Below, piece after piece: positions 18,025 to 27,848 of a stretch of 64,000 nucleotides of DNA. This stretch comes from Evansella caseinilytica (GTDB lineage Bacteria; Bacillota; Bacilli; Bacillales; Salisediminibacteriaceae): NCBI RefSeq assembly GCF_900107275.1, contig NZ_FNPI01000003.1, positions 1-64,000 of the forward strand, in the 5' to 3' direction. A model generated the notes under the pieces. That model did no database searches. It was not told the DNA's origin and saw only the letters and a list, made by a program, of their open reading frames with translations. Position numbers and translations under genes: made by a program. Each line of letters opens with the position of its first letter. Position 1 is the stretch's first letter.

Positions 18025-18261
18025 CTAGTGAATAAACGGCGGTTTTCGTTTTTCGCGTTTCAACTTTTCCGGAGTAACATCATTGCCTTCTTCATCCACC
18101 ACTTTAATGGATTTAAGCTGGTTTTTAAATGAACGGCGGATATTTTTGATATACTCTTCCCTCAAGTCCCTTTGCTCTTTCTGTTCTTTTAAGGACAGCC
18201 CTTCTTTTTTCGCCTTGGCTGCCAGTTCGTTTATCCGCTGGATTTTTTCTTTGTTTAGCAT
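18025..18261 (-). CDS. ynzC: DUF896/UPF0291 family protein YnzC
   Basis: 78 residues: MLNKEKIQRINELAAKAKKEGLSLKEQKEQRDLREEYIKNIRRSFKNQLKSIKV, a two-helix coiled hairpin typical of UPF0291. In B. subtilis ynzC is co-transcribed with yneA and yneB as part of the LexA regulon; its function is unknown. The ATG at 18261 has GGAGG eight bases upstream. The larger frame extending to 18480 is not supported by a ribosome binding site. Confidence 0.93.
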   Translation of the reverse strand: MLNKEKIQRINELAAKAKKEGLSLKEQKEQRDLREEYIKNIRRSFKNQLKSIKVVDEEGNDVTPEKLKREKRKPPFIH

Positions 18262-18458
18262 CGATAAAACCTCCGTAACGTTTGTGGGTAAAAAAATATG
18301 TCCAAAACTCCCGCCGTTTATCAACTGATACATAGCCGCCGGAGCTTTTATGCAAGTAAATGAACGAATATCAGCAACGATTATTCGCAATCGATACCTT
18401 TTGATTAATACATCGTACAAAACTACAGGATGTTTTTCAAGGAAAGCCACCAGACATA

Positions 18459-18502
18459 AAGCAAGCAGCAGGCCAAACATGAGTTTGTCCTGCTGCTTGC
18501 TT
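18459..18502 (-). terminator. Long perfect hairpin between yneB and ynzC
   Basis: AAGCAAGCAGCAGG (18459-18472) pairs perfectly over 14 bp with CCTGCTGCTTGCTT (18489-18502), and the loop can pair further (AAAC/GTTT). On the minus strand it is followed by TATGTC, so the T-tract is poor. It may attenuate read-through from yneAB into ynzC. The rest of 18262-18578 shows nothing else. Confidence 0.55.
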
Positions 18503-18578
18503 TAAAATCATTACAACCAAAGGTGCTCTTCTTTTGAGATTCCCCGTTGTTCAAACACCTACTATATTATTATTTTCC

Positions 18579-19696
<1,118 letters not shown>

Positions 19697-19714
19697 TATC
19701 GATCACCTCAAAAC

Positions 19715-19812
19715 GGAATGTATGTTCGTATACAATATAACAGGAACAAACGTTTGTGTCAAGGGTGGAAATAGAACGAATGTTTGCATAGAAATAATAT
19801 ACATGGTATAAT
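19715..19812. promoter_or_regulatory. lexA/yneA divergent promoters with three LexA (SOS) boxes
   Basis: Three matches to the Bacillus SOS box (CGAAC-RNRY-GTTCG), each 12 of 14: 19715-19728, 19743-19756 and 19773-19786. yneA promoter on minus: TTGACA 19757-19762, 17 bp, TATATT 19734-19739, with the middle box inside the spacer. lexA promoter on plus: TTGCAT 19784-19789, 17 bp, TATAAT 19807-19812, with the third box overlapping the -35. This is the same three-box logic as the B. subtilis lexA-yneA region. Confidence 0.9.
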
Positions 19813-19884
19813 GTTCCTAGCAATTAACCGAATGGATTCTTTTCCTACAATGAAGTCATTTCATATTTTATTCAAGAGCGCGTG

Positions 19885-20022
19885 CAAAAAAAGCAATGGT
19901 TCCGCTCGATGCGTCGACTGTGAGAAACCCCCTCACAATCGCCTTGAAAAGAATGCATCGGCATCACTCATTGCTTCGTATTTGTTCAATAAAGATAAAA
20001 AGCGATCTTTTTGAACAAATAC
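19885..20022 (-). repeat. Dispersed structured repeat, short version, in the lexA 5' leader
   Basis: Read on the minus strand: a hairpin (GTATTTGTTCAA...TTGAACAAATAC; 19978-20022 in plus coordinates), CGAAGCAATGAG, CCGATGCATTCTTTT, a variable stem with TGTGAG...CTCACA, then GCATCGAGCGGAACCATTGC. The same ordered blocks occur at 56.4 and 62.2 kb; here the internal module of about 110 bp is absent. It lies wholly between the lexA promoter and the ribosome binding site. Confidence 0.85.
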
Positions 20023-20052
20023 TTGAAGACTACCTAAAAAAGAGGTGCTAAT

Positions 20053-20676
20053 ATGACAAAGCTTTCGAAACGGCAGCAGGACATCCTAGATTACATTAAA
20101 AAAAAGGTAAAGGAAAAGGGCTATCCACCGTCCGTCCGTGAAATCGGCGAAGCTGTCGGACTTGCTTCAAGCTCCACCGTACACGGCCACTTATCCAGGC
20201 TGGAAAAAAAGGGGTATATCCGCCGCGATCCAACAAAGCCGCGGGCGATTGAAATTATCGGCATGAACGAGGACCCGCAGAAAATTTCCGAAACGCCGTC
20301 TGTGTACGTTCCGATTGTCGGCAAAGTCACAGCCGGGGAGCCGATAACGGCAATTGAAAATGTGCAGGACTACCTTCCGCTGCCCGCCAGCTTCGTTCAT
20401 GACGAAAATTCCTTTATTTTGGAAATTCAAGGAGATTCGATGATTGAAGCAGGAATCTTCGACGGCGACTATGTTGTTGTTCGGCCGCAGCAGAGTGCGG
20501 ACAACGGCGATATTGTGGTGGCGATGACCGAGGAGGACGAAGCGACGGTAAAGCGTTTCTTTAAAGAAAAGGACCATATCCGGCTTCAACCTGAAAACGC
20601 CACGCTAGAACCGATTTTGTTAAAAAATGTTCACATTTTAGGAAAAGTAATTGGGGTATTCCGCACCATCCATTAA
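20053..20676 (+). CDS. lexA: Transcriptional repressor LexA
   Basis: 207 residues. The N-terminal winged helix is [54 protein letters not shown]. The self-cleavage bond Ala94-Gly95 lies in KVTAGEP, with catalytic Ser129 (GDSM) and Lys167 (ATVKRF). RecA-ssDNA filaments stimulate autocleavage, derepressing the SOS regulon. GAGGTG at 20042 precedes the ATG. The mRNA leader is about 230 nt, most of it a structured repeat, which is unusual for lexA. Confidence 0.98.
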   Translation: MTKLSKRQQDILDYIKKKVKEKGYPPSVREIGEAVGLASSSTVHGHLSRLEKKGYIRRDPTKPRAIEIIGMNEDPQKISETPSVYVPIVGKVTAGEPITAIENVQDYLPLPASFVHDENSFILEIQGDSMIEAGIFDGDYVVVRPQQSADNGDIVVAMTEEDEATVKRFFKEKDHIRLQPENATLEPILLKNVHILGKVIGVFRTIH

Positions 20677-20718
20677 TTAAAGCGGATATGGACGCCCAGT
20701 CGCATAACGATGATTTCA

Positions 20719-20758
20719 TACACACCCGAATGCAGTTACCGGTTCGTGTGTGTTTTTT
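20719..20758 (+). terminator. Rho-independent terminator after lexA
   Basis: ACACAC-CCGAA stem pairing with TTCG-GTGTGT followed by TTTTTTC, about 45 bp after the lexA stop. Confidence 0.85.
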
Positions 20759-20904
20759 CATCGCCGTTAACAAAGGACAACCTTTTGCCTTGACGACCAG
20801 GTTATTTTGAAGTCGGGAAGCCGGAGGAGCACCATCATCATCTATTTTTCAAACGATGCACACTACCGACATCCCCTCCATACCATTAGCCGGTCATTTT
20901 TCCG

Positions 20905-22566
20905 TCAGCGCTCCTCTCCCAATAAAACAGCTTCCGTGCTTTCTCCCGGGGGCACGATCGGAAATACATTTTCTTCCTCATTGACATTAAACTCCAGAAG
21001 CGCCGGCCCCTCCAGTGCCAGGCCATGCTGTAATATCCTTCTTGCTTCAAGATAATCATCCGCCCTGTAACTGGGAATGCCGTATGCCTCCGCCAGCTTC
21101 AGATAGTCCGGGGAGGAGATTTTGACACTGGAGTACCGCCGGTTGTAAAAAAGCTCCTGCCACTGACGAACCATCCCTAAGTAGCCGTTATTCATGATGA
21201 TGATCTTCACCGGCAGCTGATAACGGACGATGGTGTGAAGCTCCTGAATATTCATTTGAAAGCCGCCGTCGCCGCAAATACAGATCACGCGCCTCCCCTC
21301 ACCGCCAAGTGTTGCACCGATTGCCGCCGGCAAACCGTATCCCATCGTGCCAAGGCCGCCAGAAGTAAGAAAGGTTCTAGGCTGCCGGAAAGAATAGTTC
21401 AGCGCGGTCCAAATTTGATGCTGCCCAACATCCGTCGCAACAATCGCATCATCTGGGGTGAATTCACTGATGATTCGGATGATATCCTGCGGCTTTAATA
21501 TGCTTTTTGAGCGATTGTATTGCGGGGAAGTTTTCGTCCATGTTAACGCTTCTTCCACCCATTGGTTCGTATCCCCCGGCTCAGCCAGCTTATTTATTTC
21601 CGTTAAAAATTCCGATACATCCCCGGCAACTGGTATATCCACTGCGATGATTTTGTTGATTTCGGAAGGATCGATTTCCACATGAATTTTTAGCGAATTT
21701 GGCGAAAAAGCTTGTATTTTTCCAGTCACCCGGTCGCTAAAGCGCATCCCGAGAATCACTAGGACATCGGCGCGGTGAATCGCTCTATTGGCCGCAACTG
21801 TTCCGTGCATTCCGGCCATGCCGAGATGAAGCGCGTGGTCGGAAGGAAAGGCCCCCAGTCCCATTAAGGTGCTGACAACAGGGATGTTCATTTTTTCGAC
21901 AAACTCCCGTAAATCTGCCGTCGATCCAGAAGAAATGAGCCCACCCCCAGTGAGTATAACCGGCTTTTTAGCCGCCTTCAGCACATCTGCCACCGCACGG
22001 ATGACTTTATCTGGAATGCTTCTTTTTCGTAAATCTTCCTTCACCCGCGCAGACTTCGCTTCCCGGGCAGAACAGGAAGCGGTCAGCACATGATTGGACA
22101 GAAACACAACCGCCGGTCCAGGTCTGCCTTCCGTTGCAACACGAAACGCTGCTTGAACCGCAGTCACCAGTTCCGACACTTTCGTGACAGAAAAAGTATG
22201 CTTTGTTACCGGCATGGTAATCCCGCCAATATCCACGTTTTCGTCGGAAAGGCCGGACTGGGTGCACATTTTGCCTGCCACAATCACAACAACTAGGGGA
22301 ACAGAGTCCATATATGCAGTTGCCAAGCCGGTAATCGCGTTCGTTACACCTTGTCCGGAGGCAATTACCGCAACCCCCGTCTTTCCCGTTACTCTCGCAT
22401 AACCATCCGCTGCATGAATCGTTGCTTGTTCATGTATCGTATGCACGGTTTTTTGTCGTTTAGCTAACATTTCCAGCAATGGAAGCAGCTCCACTCTCGG
22501 CTGACTGACAAAAACGGCAGCTTCTTCTGCTGAAAACGTCTTATCTAAAAGCTCTGCACCTGACAT
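20905..22566 (-). CDS. Acetolactate synthase large-subunit-like thiamine diphosphate enzyme
   Basis: 553 residues. MSGAELLDKTF and HEQATIHAADGYARVTGKTGVAV carry the conserved cofactor-activating Glu; the C-terminal TPP motif is GDGGFQMNIQELHTIVRYQ...NNGYLGMVRQWQELFYNRRYS, whose MVRQWQ segment is characteristic of acetohydroxyacid synthases. It would condense pyruvate with a 2-keto acid. There is no small regulatory subunit next to it, so it may be a catabolic or accessory paralogue rather than the main ilvB. The region after the active-site Glu is less canonical (VSQPRVELLPLLEML in place of the usual GYPGGAV-type start). The ATG at 22566 is preferred over a GTG at 22605 that touches its putative binding site. 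Confidence 0.8.
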   Translation of the reverse strand: MSGAELLDKTFSAEEAAVFVSQPRVELLPLLEMLAKRQKTVHTIHEQATIHAADGYARVTGKTGVAVIASGQGVTNAITGLATAYMDSVPLVVVIVAGKMCTQSGLSDENVDIGGITMPVTKHTFSVTKVSELVTAVQAAFRVATEGRPGPAVVFLSNHVLTASCSAREAKSARVKEDLRKRSIPDKVIRAVADVLKAAKKPVILTGGGLISSGSTADLREFVEKMNIPVVSTLMGLGAFPSDHALHLGMAGMHGTVAANRAIHRADVLVILGMRFSDRVTGKIQAFSPNSLKIHVEIDPSEINKIIAVDIPVAGDVSEFLTEINKLAEPGDTNQWVEEALTWTKTSPQYNRSKSILKPQDIIRIISEFTPDDAIVATDVGQHQIWTALNYSFRQPRTFLTSGGLGTMGYGLPAAIGATLGGEGRRVICICGDGGFQMNIQELHTIVRYQLPVKIIIMNNGYLGMVRQWQELFYNRRYSSVKISSPDYLKLAEAYGIPSYRADDYLEARRILQHGLALEGPALLEFNVNEEENVFPIVPPGESTEAVLLGEER

Positions 22567-22673
22567 CGGCTTTTCCGAATCGTTAACAAAATACAAAATA
22601 AACACCGTCCTAATATCGAATTTTTAACGAATTTGAATGTTCTTATATTTTAATTTTTTCACAGGATTGTGTA

Positions 22674-22793
22674 TGTGATTTTTGTCATAAAAAATGTCGT
22701 CTTCTCAAATTCTTTTCAGCCAAAGGCTTTTTGAAAGGTAGGCAGGCGATCGTGACGTACGTCACCGCCCTTCGCTTGTTTCCGTGATACGAT
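22674..22793 (+). promoter_or_regulatory. Two Crp/Fnr-type palindromes and candidate -10 upstream of the DUF438 gene
   Basis: TGTGA-TTTTTG-TCATA at 22674-22689 matches the Fnr-type consensus TGTGA-N6-TCACA with one mismatch. CGTGA-CGTACG-TCACC at 22751-22766 contains a perfect 14-bp palindrome, GTGACGTACGTCAC (22752-22765). A candidate -10, TACGAT (22788-22793), puts the transcript start near 22800, placing the second site at about -41.5, the class II activator position. The promoter call is inference. Confidence 0.6.
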
Positions 22794-22846
22794 TCCTTTA
22801 ATTCTTTCAGTCTGAAAATCAACAATTGCGATGGAGGCAGATACGT

Positions 22847-24079
22847 ATGAGTGAAATCATCAACAATCGGGAAGTGAACACAAAAGAAAAGACTGACAGA
22901 CGTCACATCTTAAAACAGATTTTAAGGGAACTTCACGCGGGAGTGGAGAAAGAGGAAATTAAAAAACGGTATGAAGGAACATTAGAAAAGATAACGGTCA
23001 GCGAGCTCTCGCAGACGGAGCATGAACTGATGGCGGAAGCAGGGATTCCCGCGGAACAAGTCCGCCGATTTTGTTCGCTCCATACCGAGTTTTTCCGCGA
23101 TACATTCGGCATTGCCTCCCACGAGACAAAGCCGCAATTTCAGCCTGGTCATCCTGTGCACACCTTTATTTTGGAAAACAAAGCTATCGATGAGTTGATT
23201 CAAGCTAAGGTGAAGGTTTACCGGAGTCAATTGGCAGTCGATCCGTCTGCAGAAAATGCGAAAAAGCTCGTCAGCGCCCTGACGGCATTGCTGGAAGTTG
23301 ATAAACACTACAGCCGGAAAGAAAATCTGCTGTTTCCTTTCCTTGAAAAATACGGCATTTTCGGGCCGTCCAACATGATGTGGCGCTTGGATGATCTCAT
23401 TCGCGCAGCCATTAAAGAAGTATGTCAGCAGTTGCAGCAAGCAGATTGGAAAAAAGAACAGCTCCTTGCTTCGCTGCAAGATATTATCGACGAATGTTCA
23501 AAAATGATTTACCGTGAAGAAAATATTTTATTCCCAATGGCCTTGGAGAAGCTTTCAGAAGATGACTGGATGAAAATCAAGGAAGAAGAAGCAGTTATCG
23601 GCTATACGCTCATCGAGCCGCCGGCAGTTTGGCAGCCGGAACGAAAGGAATTAACCGCTCAAGGCGGCATTCGTGACGGCGTCATCCAGTTGGAAACAGG
23701 GGTGCTGACAGTGGAGCAGCTGGAGCAGATGATGAACCATCTGCCCGTCGACATTACCTTCATTGATGAAAACGATGTTGTCCGCTATTTTTCCCACGGA
23801 AAAGAACGGATTTTTCACCGGACGAAAACAGTCATCGGCCGCACTGTACAAAACTGTCACCCGCCGCATAGTGTGCATATTGTCGAACAGCTCCTTGCCG
23901 ACTTTAAAGCTGGAAAAAAAGACGTGGAGGATTTTTGGATTCCCTTCAAGGAAAAATTCGTGCTCATTCGCTATTTTGCCGTACGTGACGCAAACGGAAC
24001 ATACAAAGGAACGCTGGAATTTACCCAAAACATTGAACCGATTCAAAACATCACCGGTGAAAAGCGGTTGATGTCCTAG
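22847..24079 (+). CDS. DUF438 / hemerythrin / PAS domain protein
   Basis: 410 residues. The N-terminus (RRHILKQILRELHAGVEKEEIKKRYEGTLEKITVSELSQTEHELMAEAG) is DUF438. The central part has the hemerythrin-like iron-ligand pattern HPVHTFILENKAI...DKHYSRKENLLFPFLEKYG...YREENILFPMALEKL. The C-terminal PAS-like domain is DITFIDENDVVRYFSHGKERIFHRTKTVIGRTVQNCHPPHSVH. Such proteins are associated with nitrosative or low-oxygen physiology. The ATG at 22847 has GGAGGC ahead of it. The Crp/Fnr-type sites upstream fit an anaerobic or NO-responsive role; function not proven. Confidence 0.88.
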   Translation: MSEIINNREVNTKEKTDRRHILKQILRELHAGVEKEEIKKRYEGTLEKITVSELSQTEHELMAEAGIPAEQVRRFCSLHTEFFRDTFGIASHETKPQFQPGHPVHTFILENKAIDELIQAKVKVYRSQLAVDPSAENAKKLVSALTALLEVDKHYSRKENLLFPFLEKYGIFGPSNMMWRLDDLIRAAIKEVCQQLQQADWKKEQLLASLQDIIDECSKMIYREENILFPMALEKLSEDDWMKIKEEEAVIGYTLIEPPAVWQPERKELTAQGGIRDGVIQLETGVLTVEQLEQMMNHLPVDITFIDENDVVRYFSHGKERIFHRTKTVIGRTVQNCHPPHSVHIVEQLLADFKAGKKDVEDFWIPFKEKFVLIRYFAVRDANGTYKGTLEFTQNIEPIQNITGEKRLMS

Positions 24080-24118
24080 TATCAGCACATCCCTGACCTG
24101 CTCAGCAAATTTCTAACT

Positions 24119-24154
24119 GCTCCCCTCTGGATAAACGTCATCAATGAGGGGAGC
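24119..24154 (+). terminator. Hairpin after the DUF438 gene
   Basis: GCTCCCCTC (24119-24127) and GAGGGGAGC (24146-24154) form a perfect 9-bp GC-rich stem 40 bp past the stop; no clear T-tract follows. Confidence 0.55.
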
Positions 24155-24317
24155 GGTTCTGTGGAACCGACACGCAGATTGCAAATGTCACATTTTTCAT
24201 GCATGATTGCCGGGGGGTGTCCTCAGCGTTATTAACGCTACTTGCCTCGCATTTCACTCCAGATAAGATGCGTTGTTTTATCAGCTATTCAGAAACAGCA
24301 GCTGAAGTATCGTGTGG

Positions 24318-24710
24318 TTACATTTTTTTCGAAACTTTTTCCACTCTTTCTCTGCTTTTCACTGCTCCCAATACTGTACCTGGAGCCGGTTCCAATCCAT
24401 CTCCGGTAAAAGTATGACTGATTTTTTCCTGCATTCTTTTTCCTTCCATTAATGCCGAGATTAATGATGGGGCATCCGTACTCGTCATTTCCTTGTACCA
24501 ATGCCCTTCAGGATAAACTAACAGCACGCATTTGTCTTGACAGCGGCCATTGCAGAGCGTTCTTGTTGTGTGTATGACACGATCTAATTCCCGTTCTGTA
24601 ATCTCCTTGCGAATTGCTTGTGTCAATTCCTCCGCCCCCTGCTGCTTACAGCTGCTTCCATTGCAGATAAGCAAGTGATAACGGGTCTCTGTGAGATTCC
24701 ATGTAGCCAT
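24318..24710 (-). CDS. (2Fe-2S) ferredoxin domain-containing protein, thioredoxin-like
   Basis: 130 residues: YHLLICNGSSCKQQGAEELTQAIRKEI...VIHTTRTLCNGRCQDKCVLLVYPEGHWY. The Cys pattern C-x4-C and C-x3-C-x3-C fits the thioredoxin-like 2Fe-2S ferredoxin family (related to NuoE C-terminal domains and CbiW-type proteins). It starts at 24710, 38 bp downstream of the G3E GTPase gene on the same strand, so the pair is probably one operon, possibly under the same Zur-type control. The C-terminal 30 residues are basic and less conserved. Electron partner unknown. Confidence 0.75.
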   Translation of the reverse strand: MATWNLTETRYHLLICNGSSCKQQGAEELTQAIRKEITERELDRVIHTTRTLCNGRCQDKCVLLVYPEGHWYKEMTSTDAPSLISALMEGKRMQEKISHTFTGDGLEPAPGTVLGAVKSRERVEKVSKKM

Positions 24711-24748
24711 TTGTTTTCCTCCATCTATTCATCATTTCATTTATCTCT

Positions 24749-25747
24749 TCAAGCTGAAGTACACTTTTCAAACTGTTCCTGAAACCAGCTTTCGTCTAAG
24801 CCCTTCCCAATCACAACCATTTGACTTATCCGTTTTTCTTCGGGATTCCAGTATCGGTCGACATTGCTGGCAACTAACATATGTACACCTTGAAATACCA
24901 CCCGTCTGTCGGAATTCTCAATATTTAATATCCCTTTATACCGGTACATACTGGGGCCGAGTATTGTAATAACAGCATCCAGCCATAATTCTACTTTCTT
25001 CAGATTCATCGGATTTTCCGCACGCAACACAATCGCTTTTATTTGATCATCATGGTGATGATGATCCTCGTCAAGAAAGTCAGGAGCGATTTTCAGCTTT
25101 TCATCGACCTGGAAAGAATACTGATCGAAAATGGTATCAAGCTCCACTTTCCCATAGTTGCTATATTTCAACGTGGCTGTAGGATTGATTCTTTTTAATC
25201 TTGCTTCCAGTTTTCTTAGCTGCACTTCATCCATTAAATCTATTTTATTCAGCAGAAGGATGTCGGCAAAAGCAACTTGCTCCTGTGCTTCGTGAAAGTC
25301 GTCAAGCTGTTGATACGCATGATAACTGTCTACAACGGTAACGATGGAATCCAATTGGAAATGTTCCGCAATTATCGGATCAACAAAGAAGGTTTGCGCC
25401 ACCGGACCGGGATCTGCAAAGCCAGTAGTTTCGATAACCACCCTCTCAAACTCCAGCTTATCCTCCGCGCTTCTTTTCCTCATTAATTCATGGAGAATGC
25501 GAATTAAATCTCCCCGCACCGTACAACAAATACAACCATTGTTCATCTCGAATATTTCTTCTTCCGCTCCAACAACTAATTGATGATCAATCCCCGCCTC
25601 TCCGAATTCATTGACAATGACAGCTATTTTTTTACCGTGATTTTCTGTCAATATATCGTTTAATAACGTTGTTTTGCCTGCTCCTAAAAAGCCTGTCAAT
25701 ACCGTAACTGGTACTCTATGTCTTCTATCCACTGTTCGTCCCTCCAT
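24749..25747 (-). CDS. CobW/G3E-family GTPase, probable zinc metallochaperone (YciC/ZagA-like)
   Basis: 332 residues. Walker A is [15 protein letters not shown], the metal-binding CxCC motif is [11 protein letters not shown], and the switch/Walker B region includes [13 protein letters not shown] and guanine-specificity LLNKIDL. A His-rich stretch, EDHHHHDDQ, precedes the C-terminal CobW domain. G3E GTPases deliver metal to client enzymes; the Zur-type palindrome 50-70 bp upstream indicates expression under zinc limitation, as for B. subtilis YciC/ZagA. The zinc assignment therefore rests on the operator plus family membership. Confidence 0.88.
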   Translation of the reverse strand: MEGRTVDRRHRVPVTVLTGFLGAGKTTLLNDILTENHGKKIAVIVNEFGEAGIDHQLVVGAEEEIFEMNNGCICCTVRGDLIRILHELMRKRSAEDKLEFERVVIETTGFADPGPVAQTFFVDPIIAEHFQLDSIVTVVDSYHAYQQLDDFHEAQEQVAFADILLLNKIDLMDEVQLRKLEARLKRINPTATLKYSNYGKVELDTIFDQYSFQVDEKLKIAPDFLDEDHHHHDDQIKAIVLRAENPMNLKKVELWLDAVITILGPSMYRYKGILNIENSDRRVVFQGVHMLVASNVDRYWNPEEKRISQMVVIGKGLDESWFQEQFEKCTSA

Positions 25748-25796
25748 TGGTATGACGATACTACAAGCGTCATCGCGTCGTTGATTCCCCCCTAGT

Positions 25797-25819
25797 TAAA
25801 TCGTAATCGTTACGATTAA
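25797..25819 (-). promoter_or_regulatory. Zur-type operator
   Basis: AATCGTAA-TCG-TTACGATT (25799-25817) is a perfect 8-3-8 palindrome matching the core of the B. subtilis Zur box (TCGTAAT-N-ATTACGA type). It is positioned in the promoter region of the G3E GTPase gene. The flanking 25748-26096 otherwise contains only the large hairpin described separately. Confidence 0.8.
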
Positions 25820-25942
25820 ATATTAGTATAAACGATATATGCCATAAGAGCAAACACATAACATCCACTGCGCTGATGGTGAAGCGGGAATAAATAACCG
25901 ATTTCTACATCCTGCAATGCTAGCAAATAGCCACTATAAAAA

Positions 25943-25986
25943 AGGTGGTGTCTCCAAAGGGTGTTTTTTCCCTTTGGAGACACCAC
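25943..25986 (-). terminator. 18-bp perfect hairpin, probable terminator after the amidohydrolase gene
   Basis: GGTGGTGTCTCCAAAGGG (25943-25960) and its exact complement (25969-25986) flank an eight-base loop. On the minus strand it is followed by TTTTTTATAG, about 110 bp past the amidohydrolase stop. The stem is longer than usual for a terminator and could be a repeat remnant. Confidence 0.65.
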
Positions 25987-26096
25987 CGAAGCAAGGAGCG
26001 AAGCCACTGCCCTGATATTTTTTCCCATCGTTTTGGCTTTTGATACAGCCTCCAAAAAAGCCCACATTGCCCACCAACAGCAATAAGGGCTTCATG

Positions 26097-27452
26097 TCAT
26101 TGATTTTTAGCGCCCTGCCGCTGAAAAATCGCTTCGCTCGCTGACTGTACTTTTTTTCGCAAGCCTGGAAGATCTTCGTACAATAGTTGTCCATTTCTTT
26201 TCAGCGGCCGTCCGGCAATAAAGACAGAGTCAATATTTTCCGGACGCGCGCTTTGAACAATAGCGCCTACCGGTTCATTATTCAACGGAAACATGTTGAA
26301 CGACGATGTGTCAATGAACAGAAGATCCGCTTCTTTTCCCACCGCGATGGTTCCGATTTTATGATCAAGCTTGAGCGCTTTCGCTCCGTTACACGTTGCA
26401 AACGTCAGTACATCGGTTGCGGTAATCCCCAGTTGCTCCGGCATTTCTCCTTTGTCGAGCCGCTGTTCATTTTGCCATGCCCGCTCAGCTTGAAGGGCAA
26501 ATTTCATTTGAGAAAACATATCTCCGGCGGTAGCAACTACCACGTCGACACCAAGCGTAACAAGGCCGTCATACTTGTGCAGCCGACCGGTTGCTGGGTA
26601 CCCGTGTCCCATCATCATTTCGATCTCCGGGGTCACTGACAGAGATGCGCCGCTCTCAGCGATATATTTATATTCATCAGGCTGAATCCGGTTGACATGG
26701 ACAAGGTTTAGATCGGTGTTCAGCATTTCGGCTTCATGTAGACGGGTGATCGAACGGTCATGTGGACCCCATGTGCCGAACCCGATGTGCATGGATGCAA
26801 TACCAGCAAGCTCCCTGGCTAATCGGATGTCGTCAAGTGCTGTCTCCCATGAACTGAATTCCGGGCCGCGAATCGCCAATGCCATTGTCAACAATTGATC
26901 ATCGCTTTGAAAATACTGTTTTTTAATTCGTCTTGCATCGCTCGGATGTCTGATTTCACTGTCACGGGACCAGTACGTTTCATACCCCGGCGTCCCGTGG
27001 GCGAAAACAGCACGGATGCCGGCGGTCTGAAGCCCGTTGATGGCTGCATCCGCATGTTCAGGTGTCTCCAACATCGACCAGTCCAGTACGGTCGTCACCC
27101 CGGCATCAACAGCTTCCAGCGCCCCCCAGAGATTGGCGAGATGATAGTCTTCAGGTGTAAGCATCGAACCAAGGTTTCCATAATACAAGTTGTCTAAATA
27201 GGTGAGTAGCGTCCAATCCGCCCCGATGTGACGCAGGAGTGATTCCCATACATGGCGATGGGTATCGACGAAGCCGGGGATAATGATTTTTCCTGCGGCG
27301 TTGATACATTCTGTGTCCTGAGCCGCTTCCAGATTTGGTTGGATGTCCCTTATCCACTTGTCCACTATGAAAATATCTTTTCGCTGTAACTGATGACGGC
27401 TTTCACTATTAGTATCCAACACATATCCATTCTTGATTAGCAGTTTTTTCAT
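26097..27452 (-). CDS. Amidohydrolase family protein (deaminase/chlorohydrolase-like)
   Basis: 451 residues of the metal-dependent amidohydrolase fold: metal-binding VDTHRHVWESLLRH near residue 62, LVHVNRIQPDEY (His ligand), and a TLGVDVV...AGDMFSQM region near the last metal ligand. The C-terminal composite-domain motif is KIGTIAVGKEADLLFIDTSSFN. This architecture is shared by cytosine, guanine and 8-oxoguanine deaminases and triazine hydrolases. The substrate cannot be fixed. AGGAGG stands upstream of the ATG. No transport or pathway genes adjoin it. Confidence 0.85.
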   Translation of the reverse strand: MKKLLIKNGYVLDTNSESRHQLQRKDIFIVDKWIRDIQPNLEAAQDTECINAAGKIIIPGFVDTHRHVWESLLRHIGADWTLLTYLDNLYYGNLGSMLTPEDYHLANLWGALEAVDAGVTTVLDWSMLETPEHADAAINGLQTAGIRAVFAHGTPGYETYWSRDSEIRHPSDARRIKKQYFQSDDQLLTMALAIRGPEFSSWETALDDIRLARELAGIASMHIGFGTWGPHDRSITRLHEAEMLNTDLNLVHVNRIQPDEYKYIAESGASLSVTPEIEMMMGHGYPATGRLHKYDGLVTLGVDVVVATAGDMFSQMKFALQAERAWQNEQRLDKGEMPEQLGITATDVLTFATCNGAKALKLDHKIGTIAVGKEADLLFIDTSSFNMFPLNNEPVGAIVQSARPENIDSVFIAGRPLKRNGQLLYEDLPGLRKKVQSASEAIFQRQGAKNQ

Positions 27453-27848
27453 ACGGGAAACCTCCTAAAAAATTTACTTTCGACTCGGAACATCGATACA
27501 GCAGTCGGCATAAACAAATGCTTTAAGTGCTTCAAGAATCGTTTTTGACCACCTTCTTCATCTTTTCTGTAAACCTACGGTGTCCTTTTCTCTATACCCG
27601 TTCTTGACTAAAATATTCCGTTTTATCCTTTTTTAGTTGGAAATAACGCAATATAAATTGATATTACTGAAAATCCCCCCTTTAAACCAATGGTATCAAG
27701 GGGGGATTTATTCTACTCTCTTTCCAAAGGAAGAACTGCCAGCAATATACGATATACAGAAAAAATAATCTGCAATATAACAAACTTTAGAAATTACTGA
27801 TTCATTACTTTCCCTTTAACTTTTTAACTGCTGTTTTTCTCAGGTCAT
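27453..27848 (-). other. Intergenic region holding the desaturase terminator
   Basis: AAATCCCCCCTT (27671-27682) pairs perfectly with AAGGGGGGATTT (27698-27709), forming a 12-bp hairpin about 140 bp past the desaturase stop; on the minus strand it is followed by TCAGTAAT, so T-richness is poor. Its loop contains ACCAATGGTATC, also seen in the glnA terminator at 29641-29675. The part nearer the amidohydrolase must hold that gene's promoter, which I could not pin down. Confidence 0.55.

Noticed and set aside
18262-18480. Upstream extension of the ynzC frame with a hydrophobic N-terminus
   Set aside because: GGAGG before the ATG at 18261 and the family length of about 78 residues fix the start; the extension overlaps a long hairpin.
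24235-24249. AGCGTTA-T-TAACGCT perfect 7-1-7 palindrome in the gap after the DUF438 gene
   Set aside because: Short, lies between two gene 3' ends, and no promoter is apparent nearby; probably chance.
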